Assembly: GCA_023206055.1 (NCBI GenBank)
Contig: CP065367.1
Location: forward strand, 620,001-684,000
Source of the DNA: Vibrio cyclitrophicus
Lineage (GTDB): Bacteria; Pseudomonadota; Gammaproteobacteria; Enterobacterales; Vibrionaceae
DNA: 64,000 nt
Direction of reading: 5' to 3'
In this document: positions 16,416 through 25,699 of the stretch, piece after piece
Layout: the number at the start of each line of letters is the position of its first letter
Position numbering within the stretch: position 1 is the first letter of the stretch
Notes under the pieces: generated by a model
Told to the model about the DNA's origin: nothing
Databases searched by the model: none
What the model saw: only the letters and a program-made list of their open reading frames with translations
Program-made: the position numbers and the translations under genes

Positions 16416-17152
16416 TCAAAAATTTCGGTCAACAATTCCAGGGGAAATAAATTTTCGAAGCCTGATAGTTTTCTAATAAGCACATTAAATTGATTGGAAC
16501 AGAACGCGATCTCGTTTTGGCCTATGCGGATACCTTCTAAGAGTTATCCCCACATTTCAGCATTCTATTATCGGTTAAGTTTGACTCGCATTAGTGACAT
16601 AAAACATTGAATCGTCACTAAAGGTAAATAAGTCAGTGTCAATAGCTTATTTGGTAATCTCCACACATGTGGTAGTTAGAAATAGATCACATCATTCCTA
16701 AATGGTTTTCTGTAACCATCTAATTTTAATTGATAAATTTTCACCTACCTAAATAATCACGATCCGTTAATACAATTATTCACTACTCTATTTATCTTAC
16801 AAATTGTAATTATCAAATTCGTATTTCTTTAATAATACTGTCAATTTTATGATGCAAAAAACAGTAACCCATCGAAAATCCAATACAAATGAGCATCAGT
16901 AGACCATAACCCTACTTTTATCAATTAAATAAAAAATTGTCGTCAGCCTGATTCTTTAGTGAAAGTCATCTATCTATTTGAATATAATATTATTATCTAA
17001 TTTTTAAGTCTCTACGCCTCAGATTAAAATCATACTAAAACTCATACTTCTATTAAATAATAAACTTTTTTTACTACTTCACCATTTTTTAGAGCACATA
17101 TAGTTTTCAAAGTTAAGCAACAAGTTACATTCAATCGTTGGGAGGTGAAATT
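16416..17152. other. AT-rich intergenic region upstream of the fimbrial operon
   Basis: About 735 bases, strongly AT-rich, with no plausible coding frame. It probably contains the fimbrial promoter and could be bound by H-NS, as is common for acquired fimbrial loci; this is inference from composition. The start of the first fimbrial gene is fixed by the ribosome site GGAGGTG at 17141-17147. Confidence 0.5.
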
Positions 17153-17662
17153 ATGGTTAGAGTATTTAGGATCCTTCATAACTTCACCGCATCTGTATTA
17201 ATCCTTAGTTTATCGATTTCATCCTATGTCAATGCTAATAGTTTAACGCTAGGAATTAGCGGTCAGATCAAAGATCGATGCGAAATAAATTTTTCCTCTG
17301 GCAACATCATGAACTTTACGGAACACCGTGATGTGCAATCGTTGCCTTTTAATATCTATTGTAACCGTCCGTTGGGTATAACGATCAACTCAAAACATGG
17401 GGGCTTAAAATATCAACATCAAGGGGTTGATATTATTGAGAGTTACAATTTTTCATTACAAATAGACGAAATTCGTCTTTATGAAAGTAGGCACAGCAGC
17501 CAACTTACTTCACCAGTAATGATAGACAGTTCTGGTGTTATCCCGTTCTCTCAACATGGGAGTCTTAGGGTAGCACTCGAAAATAGCTTGCGTTTCGCAG
17601 GTTATTATCAAGACGTTATTGAGATCGAAGTTTACCCTTCGATTCATAGCGTGACGAAGTGA
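17153..17662 (+). CDS. Fimbrial subunit-like secreted protein (minor pilin candidate)
   Basis: 169 residues with a signal peptide (cleavage near VNA) and a mature part that begins with alternating hydrophobic strands. A likely disulfide pair is present (Cys in DRCEINF and in IYCNRP), and the C-terminal strand (YYQDVIEIEVYP) resembles those of spore-coat-U-like pilins. The start is ATG 17153, six bases after a strong GGAGGTG; an upstream TTG (17138) overlaps the ribosome site. First gene of a chaperone-usher operon, so probably a minor subunit or initiator. Sequence similarity to known pilins is weak. Confidence 0.6.
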   Translation: MVRVFRILHNFTASVLILSLSISSYVNANSLTLGISGQIKDRCEINFSSGNIMNFTEHRDVQSLPFNIYCNRPLGITINSKHGGLKYQHQGVDIIESYNFSLQIDEIRLYESRHSSQLTSPVMIDSSGVIPFSQHGSLRVALENSLRFAGYYQDVIEIEVYPSIHSVTK

Positions 17663-17740
17663 AAACTCTGCAATGTATCTGCAGATACAACATACGCTCA
17701 GCAGTATTCGAGCCAATCATTTAAGATAAAGGAATTTCTA

Positions 17741-18238
17741 ATGAAAAAGCTAACACTCTACGCAGCAACAGTCACAGCTATTTTTGGTGCTCAAGCCCAA
17801 GCCGCTCCTGGTGATGTCCAGTTAGTTGGATTTGTTTCACCTGTATGTGAAGTTACTGGTCTTTCGACGCAACTGATGGACTTTGGTAACGTATCTCAAA
17901 TTCAAAACCTTTCTGTTAGTGGCCTTAACATGAAGTGTAACGACGTCGATGGTGCAACTGTGACACTGACAAGTGCTGAAGGTGGTCTAGAGTCAGACGA
18001 CAGCGAAGACTACGCTCTTACATATGATGCAACATTCAACCCGTCAGGCTTAACTCCTTTCACGCTTAATGCACCAGGGGGCCCAGGTCTAAATGACGTT
18101 TCAGTCAGTAATTCTTATGCCGGCTCTGGCGCATTAGCGACAGGTGTTACTGCATCCATTGATATTGTAACGACAGAAACCTCTCCATGGGCAGGTGGTT
18201 ACTCAGATACATTGACCGTAAATATCACCTCTAATTAG
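17741..18238 (+). CDS. Major fimbrial subunit (spore-coat-U-like pilin)
   Basis: 165 residues with a clear signal peptide (AQA-AP). The mature protein is small and rich in Gly, Ser and Thr, with two Cys (PVCEVTG, MKCNDV). It ends in YSDTLTVNITSN, the pattern of the last strand in pilins assembled by donor-strand exchange. A good ribosome site (AAGGAA) precedes the ATG. It is probably the major subunit because it has signals for high expression and is followed by a stabilising hairpin before the chaperone genes. Confidence 0.75.
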   Translation: MKKLTLYAATVTAIFGAQAQAAPGDVQLVGFVSPVCEVTGLSTQLMDFGNVSQIQNLSVSGLNMKCNDVDGATVTLTSAEGGLESDDSEDYALTYDATFNPSGLTPFTLNAPGGPGLNDVSVSNSYAGSGALATGVTASIDIVTTETSPWAGGYSDTLTVNITSN

Positions 18239-18245
18239 AGGCTAA

Positions 18246-18276
18246 TAAGTCGGGGGTTTATTCGGCCTCCGACTTA
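18246..18276 (+). terminator. Intra-operon hairpin after the major pilin gene
   Basis: Stem AAGTCGG...CCGACTT, extended by GG/CC, without a T run. It is likely an mRNA-stabilising or partial termination structure that lets pilin exceed chaperone and usher. Confidence 0.6.
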
Positions 18277-18281
18277 ATCTC

Positions 18282-18306
18282 ATATCAATATCAATATCAA
18301 TATCAA
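18282..18306 (+). repeat. ATATCA hexanucleotide repeat
   Basis: Four copies of ATATCA in tandem in the 5' leader of the first chaperone gene, about 30 bases before its start codon. Confidence 0.85.
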
Positions 18307-18336
18307 CGATATAAGTTTAATTTGGAGCTCTTCGCT

Positions 18337-19062
18337 ATGTATAAATGGATCATGCATAAATGGATCGTTCTTTTCCTATTGTCATTCACTTGTTTGTCCG
18401 CTAATGCGTTCAAAGTAGAACCGATGTCTATGGAAATGACACCCCTTGGGAAAAGGGCTCAAATGACCATGAGGGTTGAGAACTCATCTCAAGAACCACT
18501 CACGGTTGAGCTGTCTCCGGTCTACATGACAATGGACAAATATGGCAAAGAGACCACCACTCCTGCTGACGACGAGCTACTAGTGATTCCAGTGACCGCA
18601 ATTATTGAGCCTGGACGATCGCAATCGATTATGGTGCGGTATTTAGGCGATCCTTCCATCACAGAGTCTAAAGCGTATCGCATTGCTGTTAAGCAAGTAA
18701 AAGTTCAAAGAGCGAGCAGCAATCAGGGGCAAGTAAGCCTTTTACTTCAGTTTAATACGCTTATCAACGTCCGACCTCAAAACACGGCTTCTCAGCTAGA
18801 AGTAAAAAATATCGAAAAAAATGACAAGAGGAACAAATGGGTTCTTGAAGTACTTAACAGTGGCAATAGTTATGGTCGATTAACAAATACAACATGGAAA
18901 ATATCTGATGGTAAAAATTCAACATATTTAAAAGGCGTAGAAATCGCCAAACGTATTCCGGGAACTTTAATCCTTCCCTACTCCACTCGTTTTTTCGAAA
19001 TGCAACCTCTTAAAAATTATGACGTAAACACCTTATCGATTGAAATAGAGCAGGACCAATAG
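18337..19062 (+). CDS. Periplasmic pilus chaperone 1 (PapD-like)
   Basis: 241 residues: signal peptide (SANA-F), then a PapD-like Ig domain with VEPMSMEMTPLGKRAQMTMRVENSS and the TAIIEPGRSQSIMVRYLG segment that corresponds to the G1 region. A second C-terminal domain follows. Such chaperones hold pilins in the periplasm and deliver them to the usher. ATG 18337 follows TGGAG; an in-frame TTG at 18322 overlaps that ribosome site and is rejected. The next chaperone gene starts two bases after the stop. Confidence 0.85.
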   Translation: MYKWIMHKWIVLFLLSFTCLSANAFKVEPMSMEMTPLGKRAQMTMRVENSSQEPLTVELSPVYMTMDKYGKETTTPADDELLVIPVTAIIEPGRSQSIMVRYLGDPSITESKAYRIAVKQVKVQRASSNQGQVSLLLQFNTLINVRPQNTASQLEVKNIEKNDKRNKWVLEVLNSGNSYGRLTNTTWKISDGKNSTYLKGVEIAKRIPGTLILPYSTRFFEMQPLKNYDVNTLSIEIEQDQ

Positions 19063-19064
19063 TA

Positions 19065-19751
19065 ATGAGACGTTATATTTGGGGAGCGCTCATTTATTGC
19101 TTTCTGTGTGCACAAGCGTTTGGCATAACACTGTTTCCAACCGTCATCGAACTCAACACCGATCACCGGGCAGCATCTCAACTGGTTGTGACTAACAACT
19201 CAACACAAACTCTCCCACTTGAAGCTAACGTTCGTCGATTAACATTCTTACCTGATGGTACATTCGAGACATCTGATCTAGCGAATGAAGAGATGTTTGT
19301 ATTTCCACCAGCCGCGATGTTAGCCCCCGGAGAACGTCAAGTATTCCGTATACAATGGTTGGGTAACAGAACACTCGAAACCTCTCAGAGTTATTTCATT
19401 CGTTTCAGTACCGTAAATATCGGCCAGAACAACGCGAGAATAGATAAACCCATCGGTTTAACCACCGGTATCAATTTACAAGTTCACTACAATGCCTTGT
19501 TGCACATTCACTCATCCTCGTTAGAACCAGACGTGAAATTACACATAGATGAACAAGGCAAACTAACACTCACTAATTCTGGGTCACGATTTACCTATAC
19601 ATCGTTACTTCATTTCTCTGGGCTCGAATCTCAGAGCAAAAAAGTGCATGCGGCTTTAGGTGAACAGTTTATTCCACCACGCTCCACTATTACTTTCTCT
19701 TCTTCTTTAAATTACTTACCAATGGGCACTTACCATGGGCATGAAAACTGA
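19065..19751 (+). CDS. Periplasmic pilus chaperone 2 (PapD-like)
   Basis: 228 residues with a signal peptide (AQAFG) and a PapD-like domain: LFPTVIELNTDHRAASQLVVTNNS, then FPPAAMLAPGERQVFRIQWLG. It differs substantially from chaperone 1, so the two are not a recent duplication. Two chaperones in one operon suggest separate handling of different subunits. It overlaps the usher gene by 17 bases, indicating translational coupling. Confidence 0.85.
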   Translation: MRRYIWGALIYCFLCAQAFGITLFPTVIELNTDHRAASQLVVTNNSTQTLPLEANVRRLTFLPDGTFETSDLANEEMFVFPPAAMLAPGERQVFRIQWLGNRTLETSQSYFIRFSTVNIGQNNARIDKPIGLTTGINLQVHYNALLHIHSSSLEPDVKLHIDEQGKLTLTNSGSRFTYTSLLHFSGLESQSKKVHAALGEQFIPPRSTITFSSSLNYLPMGTYHGHEN

Positions 19752-22227
19752 AACCCATCACAAGATGTGGCAAGTTTTGTATGTCTTGGGATTAGTACTT
19801 TTTTATTGTGCCACCTTAAGCCCTGCAGCTCGGGGCCAGGAAATGGTCTTGAATCCAACAGGGCGAGATATTCAACTTACCTCTTTACTAAGGATAAGTG
19901 ACACCATACTGGGGGAAGCGGACATTATCATTACCGCAAACAACGAGATCTTGTTACCGAAGGAAAATACGCTTTCTCTCCTTTCGTCCGTCGTAACTCA
20001 AGAAGGTATTGGGAAACTCAATGACACAACAGACGATGAGATGCTGTCTCAGCATCATTTTGAGAGCGTAGGATTAGATCTGAGCTTCGATTTCTCATCA
20101 TTAGAATGCATCGTGTCGGTACCGCCTGAATTTAGCTTAACCCAACAACTGTCTATGAACGGCGCAGATGATTTTTATAACTATGCCGAACCAAGTTTAT
20201 TAAGTGGATACGTTAACTTTGCCCTTTCCGCCAATGAGACCCAATATGTGGATCAGAATTCGTCAAGGCAGGATCTCTATCGTGGTCAATTCGACTCAGC
20301 ACTTAACGTTGGTTATCTAAACTTTGAGTACGAATCCTATTTAGAAAACAGCTCATCACAAGATTCGCGATACGTAAGAGAAGGATCTCGTCTTAATATT
20401 GACTTTGCCGAACAAGGCACACGACTGGTTCTTGGCGATATGTACAACAGTGGTCAATCTTTTCAGGACAGTGCCGACATACTTGGTATTGGGTTAACGC
20501 GAGATTTCACACTCATTCCAACCAGAAATGCACGACCACGAGCCAATCAATCATTCACCCTTCAAAGGGCTTCAAATGTCGATGTCTATATAGATGGGAT
20601 CGCAGTCCAACGATTAACCCTAGGCGCTGGTAGCTATAACCTTAGTGATATCCCCCTGGCGCAAGGTAGCAATGATATTGTACTCGTCATCACCGACCGG
20701 TCAGGGAATGAAGAACGTATCGAGTTTTCTATTGCAACTGGTAATGACTTGCTCAATAGCGGTGAGTTTGAATATAGCATCATGTATGGAGCACCTTCTG
20801 AATTACAAAATGGACAACTAGAGTACCTAACCGACGAACGTATTTTCCATGGTTATATTGATGTTGGTATTAGCCCTTGGTTAACGTTGGGTACGAACTT
20901 TCAAACCCGTGAAGATCTTTATCAATATGGTGCCACCGCGTTACTCGCTTCTACATGGGGCGTCACTGAACTCACTGCCTCTCGTAGCGAACACCCTACA
21001 TTTGGAACTGGCGACGCTTACAAATTTGCGTTCGATGCAGAGTTTTCCAATACGAACACGCTGTCACCACAACTGAGTTTTAGTTATGAATATCTGGCCA
21101 ACAATTTTACTGGGGTCTCAGGGTTTGATGCTTCCGATATCGATATCAATTTAACCACCCATTATGTCTCTGCATTCAGCTCCATTTACCTTGGTCAGTC
21201 TCTACGTGCCGCCATGACCCTCAATTACAGATCGGGAATAGACAAAGAGAACGATTATTGGCTGATTAGCCCGAGTTTATCGGACGGACTGTTTGATACT
21301 CCCGCCACCTGGAGTGCACGTGTTAACTATCGGCATAACGCAAGCGAAGACGATGACATCAGCACTACTGTCACCATAAGCTGGCCTCTTAGTCGACAAA
21401 CTCGTGTTGTCGGTCGTTACACCACAGAGCTCAATGAAGCCGCCTTAGATTACAGCTATCAGAATAATATTGGTAACACAGGAGGGGTGTCGGCGTTTGC
21501 AAGTGTTATTACTAACGAAGAAACCGATGCCGATATGGATGCAGGGATTAACTATACGGCAAACCGTTATGAATTGAATGCGACCCACGCTTCTCGGCTT
21601 GAAGAGATTAGTGGTGAAACACGAAACCACAGTACCGACGTAACTATTAGTAGTTCACTTGCTTTTGCAGGTTCATCTGTTGCAGTCGGCAGACCAGTAC
21701 GTGAAGCATTTGCGATTGTCACTAAACATAAGAGTCTGAAAGAGAATGATGTGGCTATCGATCCCACAAAAGACGGTGAGTACGCACGCATTAATCTTAA
21801 AGGAGATACGAGTGCAATGGTCTCTGACCTTGTTGCTTATAATGGCCAAGTAATCAGTTACGAGGTCGATAACTTGCCGCCAGGGTATGACTTAGGCGAC
21901 GGCGCTTTTTGGATTAAGCCGGGTTATAAACGGGGCTTCCAACTCCAGATTGGATCTGATGCTGTATTAACCGTGATCGGCAAGCTATTCGATCGTCAAG
22001 GTAACAACCCTATTTCACTTGTCGCTGGTGTAGCACATTACCTTGGCGAGGCAAAACAGTTGCCGATTGATTTCTTTACCAATCGTAACGGCATATTTGC
22101 AATCTCTGGATTAAAGCCGGGAAAATATCAATTGGTACTAGACACTAAAGAACAAGAGTCAGTCATCATTTCCCTCAGTGAACGCAGTGACAATTTGATA
22201 AGACTAGGAGATGTGTATGTTGAATAA
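19735..22227 (+). CDS. Outer-membrane fimbrial usher
   Basis: An 830-residue usher. After the signal region come an N-terminal domain, a ~24-strand barrel interrupted by the plug (FTLQRASNVDVYIDGIAVQRLTLGAGSYNLSDIPL) and C-terminal domains. The text GSYNLSDIPLAQGSNDI is characteristic of the family. It secretes and assembles pilins at the outer membrane. The N-terminal MGMKTETHHK precedes a hydrophobic signal; either of the first two Met could be used. It overlaps both the preceding and following genes. Confidence 0.92.
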   Translation: MGMKTETHHKMWQVLYVLGLVLFYCATLSPAARGQEMVLNPTGRDIQLTSLLRISDTILGEADIIITANNEILLPKENTLSLLSSVVTQEGIGKLNDTTDDEMLSQHHFESVGLDLSFDFSSLECIVSVPPEFSLTQQLSMNGADDFYNYAEPSLLSGYVNFALSANETQYVDQNSSRQDLYRGQFDSALNVGYLNFEYESYLENSSSQDSRYVREGSRLNIDFAEQGTRLVLGDMYNSGQSFQDSADILGIGLTRDFTLIPTRNARPRANQSFTLQRASNVDVYIDGIAVQRLTLGAGSYNLSDIPLAQGSNDIVLVITDRSGNEERIEFSIATGNDLLNSGEFEYSIMYGAPSELQNGQLEYLTDERIFHGYIDVGISPWLTLGTNFQTREDLYQYGATALLASTWGVTELTASRSEHPTFGTGDAYKFAFDAEFSNTNTLSPQLSFSYEYLANNFTGVSGFDASDIDINLTTHYVSAFSSIYLGQSLRAAMTLNYRSGIDKENDYWLISPSLSDGLFDTPATWSARVNYRHNASEDDDISTTVTISWPLSRQTRVVGRYTTELNEAALDYSYQNNIGNTGGVSAFASVITNEETDADMDAGINYTANRYELNATHASRLEEISGETRNHSTDVTISSSLAFAGSSVAVGRPVREAFAIVTKHKSLKENDVAIDPTKDGEYARINLKGDTSAMVSDLVAYNGQVISYEVDNLPPGYDLGDGAFWIKPGYKRGFQLQIGSDAVLTVIGKLFDRQGNNPISLVAGVAHYLGEAKQLPIDFFTNRNGIFAISGLKPGKYQLVLDTKEQESVIISLSERSDNLIRLGDVYVE

Positions 22228-23098
22228 ACAAGTACTTTTGGGATCCTTGTTTCTCATTGCCATAAACCATATACCCTATGCATTCACGTGTGAAGCTAAT
22301 GCGCTGACGATTAAACCCGTCTCATCTAAATCACAATATGATGTTTTCGGCGCAGGAACGTTCGCAACAATAAACACTTACCGTATAGATGCAAATATAA
22401 TTGGCGAACCCTGCGAATTAGCCTTAGTTTTGCAACTTAACGATACCAGTCGATCGTTAAAAGGGTCGAACCAAGACAAACTCAACTTTGAGTGGTCAGG
22501 GCCGATTGGCATGCCGGTGGCTAATCAATGGCACTTATCATTAACCGATAGCCAGCCTTCGGCAACAATACAAATGCGTTTCCCAAGTAAACAATGGTTA
22601 GTATCAGGAACCTATAGAGGGTTATTGGAAGTCTCGCCTTCTTATACCTCAGATAGTAAACAAATAGAAATTAGCCCTAGCTCACTCCCGGTATCTGTTA
22701 ACGTTCCGCCTGCTGCGAAAATTCATTTTTATGGATTAACCCAACAACATTATGACCTTGACCTAGGGACATTATATTCAAACAAGATTATTCGTTCTGC
22801 ACCTAACCTATGGGTTCAAAGCAATACAGCTTATACCATTGTATTCGAATCATCCCATCAAGGAATGCTACGTCATGAATCTGATGAGACTAAATGGGAT
22901 ATTCCATACCAACTTTCCCTCGATAGCGACAGAATAAACCTTGAGCAACTGGATGCAAGGATTCAACGTCTTTCCGCTACGATTGGTCAACCTATCCCTT
23001 TGAATTTTGTCATTGGTGAAACAGAGAACAAACCAGGAGGTCAATATGACGACACATTACAAATTTCTATTGAACCACGACTTTCACAACAACCGTAA
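22217..23098 (+). CDS. Fimbrial tip subunit/adhesin candidate
   Basis: 293 residues with a signal peptide (about residue 24). It has two domains: an N-terminal ~150-residue part with two Cys (TCEANA, EPCELAL), and a C-terminal pilin-like part ending in PGGQYDDTLQISIEP, which matches the closing strand of spore-coat-U-type pilins. A two-domain last gene after the usher is typical of tip adhesins. ATG 22217 is chosen because AGGAG lies six bases before it; the ATG at 22211 abuts that site. The receptor is unknown. Confidence 0.7.
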   Translation: MLNKQVLLGSLFLIAINHIPYAFTCEANALTIKPVSSKSQYDVFGAGTFATINTYRIDANIIGEPCELALVLQLNDTSRSLKGSNQDKLNFEWSGPIGMPVANQWHLSLTDSQPSATIQMRFPSKQWLVSGTYRGLLEVSPSYTSDSKQIEISPSSLPVSVNVPPAAKIHFYGLTQQHYDLDLGTLYSNKIIRSAPNLWVQSNTAYTIVFESSHQGMLRHESDETKWDIPYQLSLDSDRINLEQLDARIQRLSATIGQPIPLNFVIGETENKPGGQYDDTLQISIEPRLSQQP

Positions 23099-23193
23099 TT
23101 ATGCAATTATGTAAAAATTAAGTCGTAGAGCTTAATTTTATAAAAGACAACGTCATAGAATCAAAACATGATTTTCCAGGCTCGGATTAAGTT

Positions 23194-23883
23194 ATGCAAA
23201 AAAACAATTTAAAACACATGCTCCTAATTGGAGACAATGGTATTAACAACCAGTTTATTCAACGCGAAATAGAAAAATACAGTGATTTTTCTTTTAGCAG
23301 AGAATGCATTACGAGCATTGAGCGGTCGAATAACCACAAGACTTTCGATGTCGTACTTATTAGCTACTTACTATTGGAAAATATCGAAGACATCAACATC
23401 ATATTATCAAAAATAGAATCAAATAAATGGGTAGTCTACGATGTTCCTGCTGACATTACCGGACAGAGTATTACTGTAATACAACTATTCAACTTGTTTA
23501 ATATAAAAGGAATCATCTATCAGGACGCTCCTATTGATCACCTTACCCGTTGTTTAAAAACAGTGTGTGACGACGATTTGTGGCTGCCAAGAAAGTTAAT
23601 GTCCCATATTTTATCTAATAGACACGATTACACTTTCAAGTCGAAAGTAATACTATCTAGCCTTACGAAAAGAGAAGTTCAAATATTCAAGCGAGTAATT
23701 AAAGGGGATTCAAATTTAGAAATATCAAACGATCTATTTATTTCAGAAAGCACGGTAAAAACGCACGTATACAACATATATAAAAAAATAAATGTCACAA
23801 ATCGCAAAGAAGCGATAAGAAAAGCATATTTTATCAATAGTTTAGAGACTATTATACAACCAGACATAAAGCTCAAAGTATAA
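23194..23883 (+). CDS. LuxR-type regulator of the CsgD/VpsT family
   Basis: 229 residues: a receiver-like N-terminal domain and a C-terminal LuxR HTH (about 156-215, LTKREVQIFKRVIKGDSNLEISNDLFISESTVKTHVYNIYKKI). The position where a phosphoacceptor Asp is expected reads Ser (VVLIS, residue 57), so phosphorylation control is unlikely. A WLPR motif at 130-133 is at the position of the c-di-GMP-binding W[FLM][TS]R motif of VpsT, with Pro in place of Thr/Ser. It follows the fimbrial operon by ~95 bases and probably regulates it; ligand control by c-di-GMP is a hypothesis. Confidence 0.75.
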   Translation: MQKNNLKHMLLIGDNGINNQFIQREIEKYSDFSFSRECITSIERSNNHKTFDVVLISYLLLENIEDINIILSKIESNKWVVYDVPADITGQSITVIQLFNLFNIKGIIYQDAPIDHLTRCLKTVCDDDLWLPRKLMSHILSNRHDYTFKSKVILSSLTKREVQIFKRVIKGDSNLEISNDLFISESTVKTHVYNIYKKINVTNRKEAIRKAYFINSLETIIQPDIKLKV

Positions 23884-23984
23884 CTACGACACAAAGACAA
23901 TAGTAAATCACAGTTACCAACAAGCACGATGACCGTTGACGAAAGTCCCCCCTTCAAAGCTTGGTCCAAGTTCCCCCCCCTAAC

Positions 23985-24055
23985 AAGTTTCTGCTATGAG
24001 ATCCAACAACCGCATATAACAAAAACTTAAGCCTCACGACACGTTTCGATTCTAT
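23985..24055 (+). pseudogene. Decayed Nudix hydrolase fragment
   Basis: This stretch aligns with 15105-15175 inside the Nudix gene. The 16 bases ACTTAAGCCTCACGAC are identical, and the flanking TG.ATGAGAT.CAACA and CAAAA also match, with a one-base deletion that breaks the frame. It is most likely a remnant of a duplicated or related Nudix gene, now non-coding. The rest of 23884-24220 holds two C runs (23947-23953, 23974-23981) and no gene. Confidence 0.6.
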
Positions 24056-24220
24056 GACTCACAGCTTCCAGAAAGCTTAACAGTTCCGATCTACACAACT
24101 TTCCTAACAAAGATGTCAAAATTCACTCTAAACCACATGTAATTACTCACCTAGAGCAAATAGAACTTGAGCTTCCCCTTAAGGTAAGCTTTATAATCAT
24201 GTTTTTACCGGAGTAGAAAC

Positions 24221-24535
24221 GTGTATTACCAATCCTTCGCTCTAATATTACTAGCTCTTTCCTCTAGCCTTAATGCCTCTGATTTTGGCGATCCTGAACT
24301 AGGAAAAGTGAAATCACCAAGCTGCGTTTTTTGTCATAACCCCACCAGCCCTTCGACTGATAACTCCTATCCCAAGCTTTCTGGCCAAGATCCAATTTAT
24401 CTCTTTAACGCAATGAAAGCGTATCAAAACGAGGAAAGACAAGGTGACTACGCGGATATGATGCGAGCACAACTGAGTAAGCTCAACGATCAAGACTTGA
24501 GAGATGTGGCGGCTTTTTACGCTTCACAAAATTAG
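24221..24535 (+). CDS. Small periplasmic class I cytochrome c
   Basis: 104 residues: signal peptide (LNAS), one heme-binding CVFCH motif near residue 36, and a distal Met ligand region (YADMMRAQL). The fold matches the c553/c554 group. It is an electron carrier in the periplasm; no obvious partner is adjacent. The ATG at 24221 is preceded by CGGAG. Confidence 0.85.
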   Translation: MYYQSFALILLALSSSLNASDFGDPELGKVKSPSCVFCHNPTSPSTDNSYPKLSGQDPIYLFNAMKAYQNEERQGDYADMMRAQLSKLNDQDLRDVAAFYASQN

Positions 24536-24702
24536 CGGCTCCCACTTTCATTAAGTCAATCATCAGCTAAATAAACATCACCAAGTCGCCTATACTTCAA
24601 GCAAACTCACTGGGCTCATTGAAGGTCGGGATAGATATACCTTTACACGTATCATCCAACCCTTACAATGTGCAGCAAATATATTTATCAAGGTTTATCT
24701 CT

Positions 24703-25638
24703 ATGTCTATTCAATGGTTTCCGGGTCACATGCATAAAGCCCGCAAAGAAATCGAAGAAGTTATCCCACAAGTTGACGTGATCATCGAAGTACTGGACGC
24801 TCGTATCCCGTTCAGTAGTGAAAACCCAATGATCTCTTCACTGCGCGGCGATAAGCCTTGTGTAAAAGTGTTGAACAAGCGTGACCTTGCAGATCCTGAA
24901 CTGACTCAACGTTGGATTGAGCACTTCGAGAAAGAGCAAGGCGTTAAAGCGATTGCGATTACGACTAGCGTAAAAGAAGAAGTTAACCACGTTATGGAGC
25001 TAGTACGTAAACTGGCGCCGCACCGTGAACAGATGGGTAAGAACATTCGTACAATGATCATGGGCATTCCGAATGTGGGTAAATCGACCATCATCAACTG
25101 CTTAGCTGGACGTACGATCGCGGTTACTGGTAACCAACCTGCGGTGACTCGTCGTCAACAACGTATTAACCTGCAGAATGGCGTGATCCTTTCAGACACT
25201 CCAGGAATCCTTTGGCCTAAAGTAGAAAACCCACACAGTGGCTTCCGCTTGGCTGCGACAGGTGCTGTAAAAGATACAGCAATGGAATACGATGAAGTAG
25301 CATTCTACACAGTAGAATACCTAGCAAAGCAATACCCTAACCTTTTAAAAGAACGTTACCAAATTGAAGAGCTGCCAGAGTCTGACATCGAACTAATGGA
25401 AGCGATTGGTCGTAAGCGTGGTGCACTTCGTGCCGGTGGTCATATCGACATTCACAAATGTTCTGAAATCCTACTGCATGAGCTACGTAACGGTACGTTA
25501 GGCAAGGTAACGCTTGAACTACCAGAAATGATCACACAAGAGCTGGTCGAAGTTGAAGAAGCGGCTGCGCTGAAAGCCGAACAACAGATTAAGAAAAAAG
25601 AAGAGCGTCGTAAGCGTTACTTGAAGAACAAGCGTTAA
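24703..25638 (+). CDS. Circularly permuted ribosome-assembly GTPase (YlqF/RbgA-like)
   Basis: 311 residues. The G motifs are in permuted order: G4 NKRD (about residue 58) precedes G1 GIPNVGKST (about 127) and G3 DTPG (about 171). The N-terminus IQWFPGHMHKARKEI is diagnostic for the YlqF/RbgA family, which acts in assembly of the large ribosomal subunit. A Lys/Arg-rich tail follows. ATG 24703 gives the family N-terminus; an upstream in-frame GTG (24619) would add 28 unrelated residues. Confidence 0.9.
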   Translation: MSIQWFPGHMHKARKEIEEVIPQVDVIIEVLDARIPFSSENPMISSLRGDKPCVKVLNKRDLADPELTQRWIEHFEKEQGVKAIAITTSVKEEVNHVMELVRKLAPHREQMGKNIRTMIMGIPNVGKSTIINCLAGRTIAVTGNQPAVTRRQQRINLQNGVILSDTPGILWPKVENPHSGFRLAATGAVKDTAMEYDEVAFYTVEYLAKQYPNLLKERYQIEELPESDIELMEAIGRKRGALRAGGHIDIHKCSEILLHELRNGTLGKVTLELPEMITQELVEVEEAAALKAEQQIKKKEERRKRYLKNKR

Positions 25639-25699
25639 TCGCGATTAGTTTTTATAATCTGCTTTAGTTTCTGTTTACTACTCTTACACCTGCCTCTAG

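Noticed and set aside
16416..17152. Possible small genes in the AT-rich region before the fimbrial operon
   Set aside because: Stops are dense in all frames and no ribosome site pairs with an open frame.
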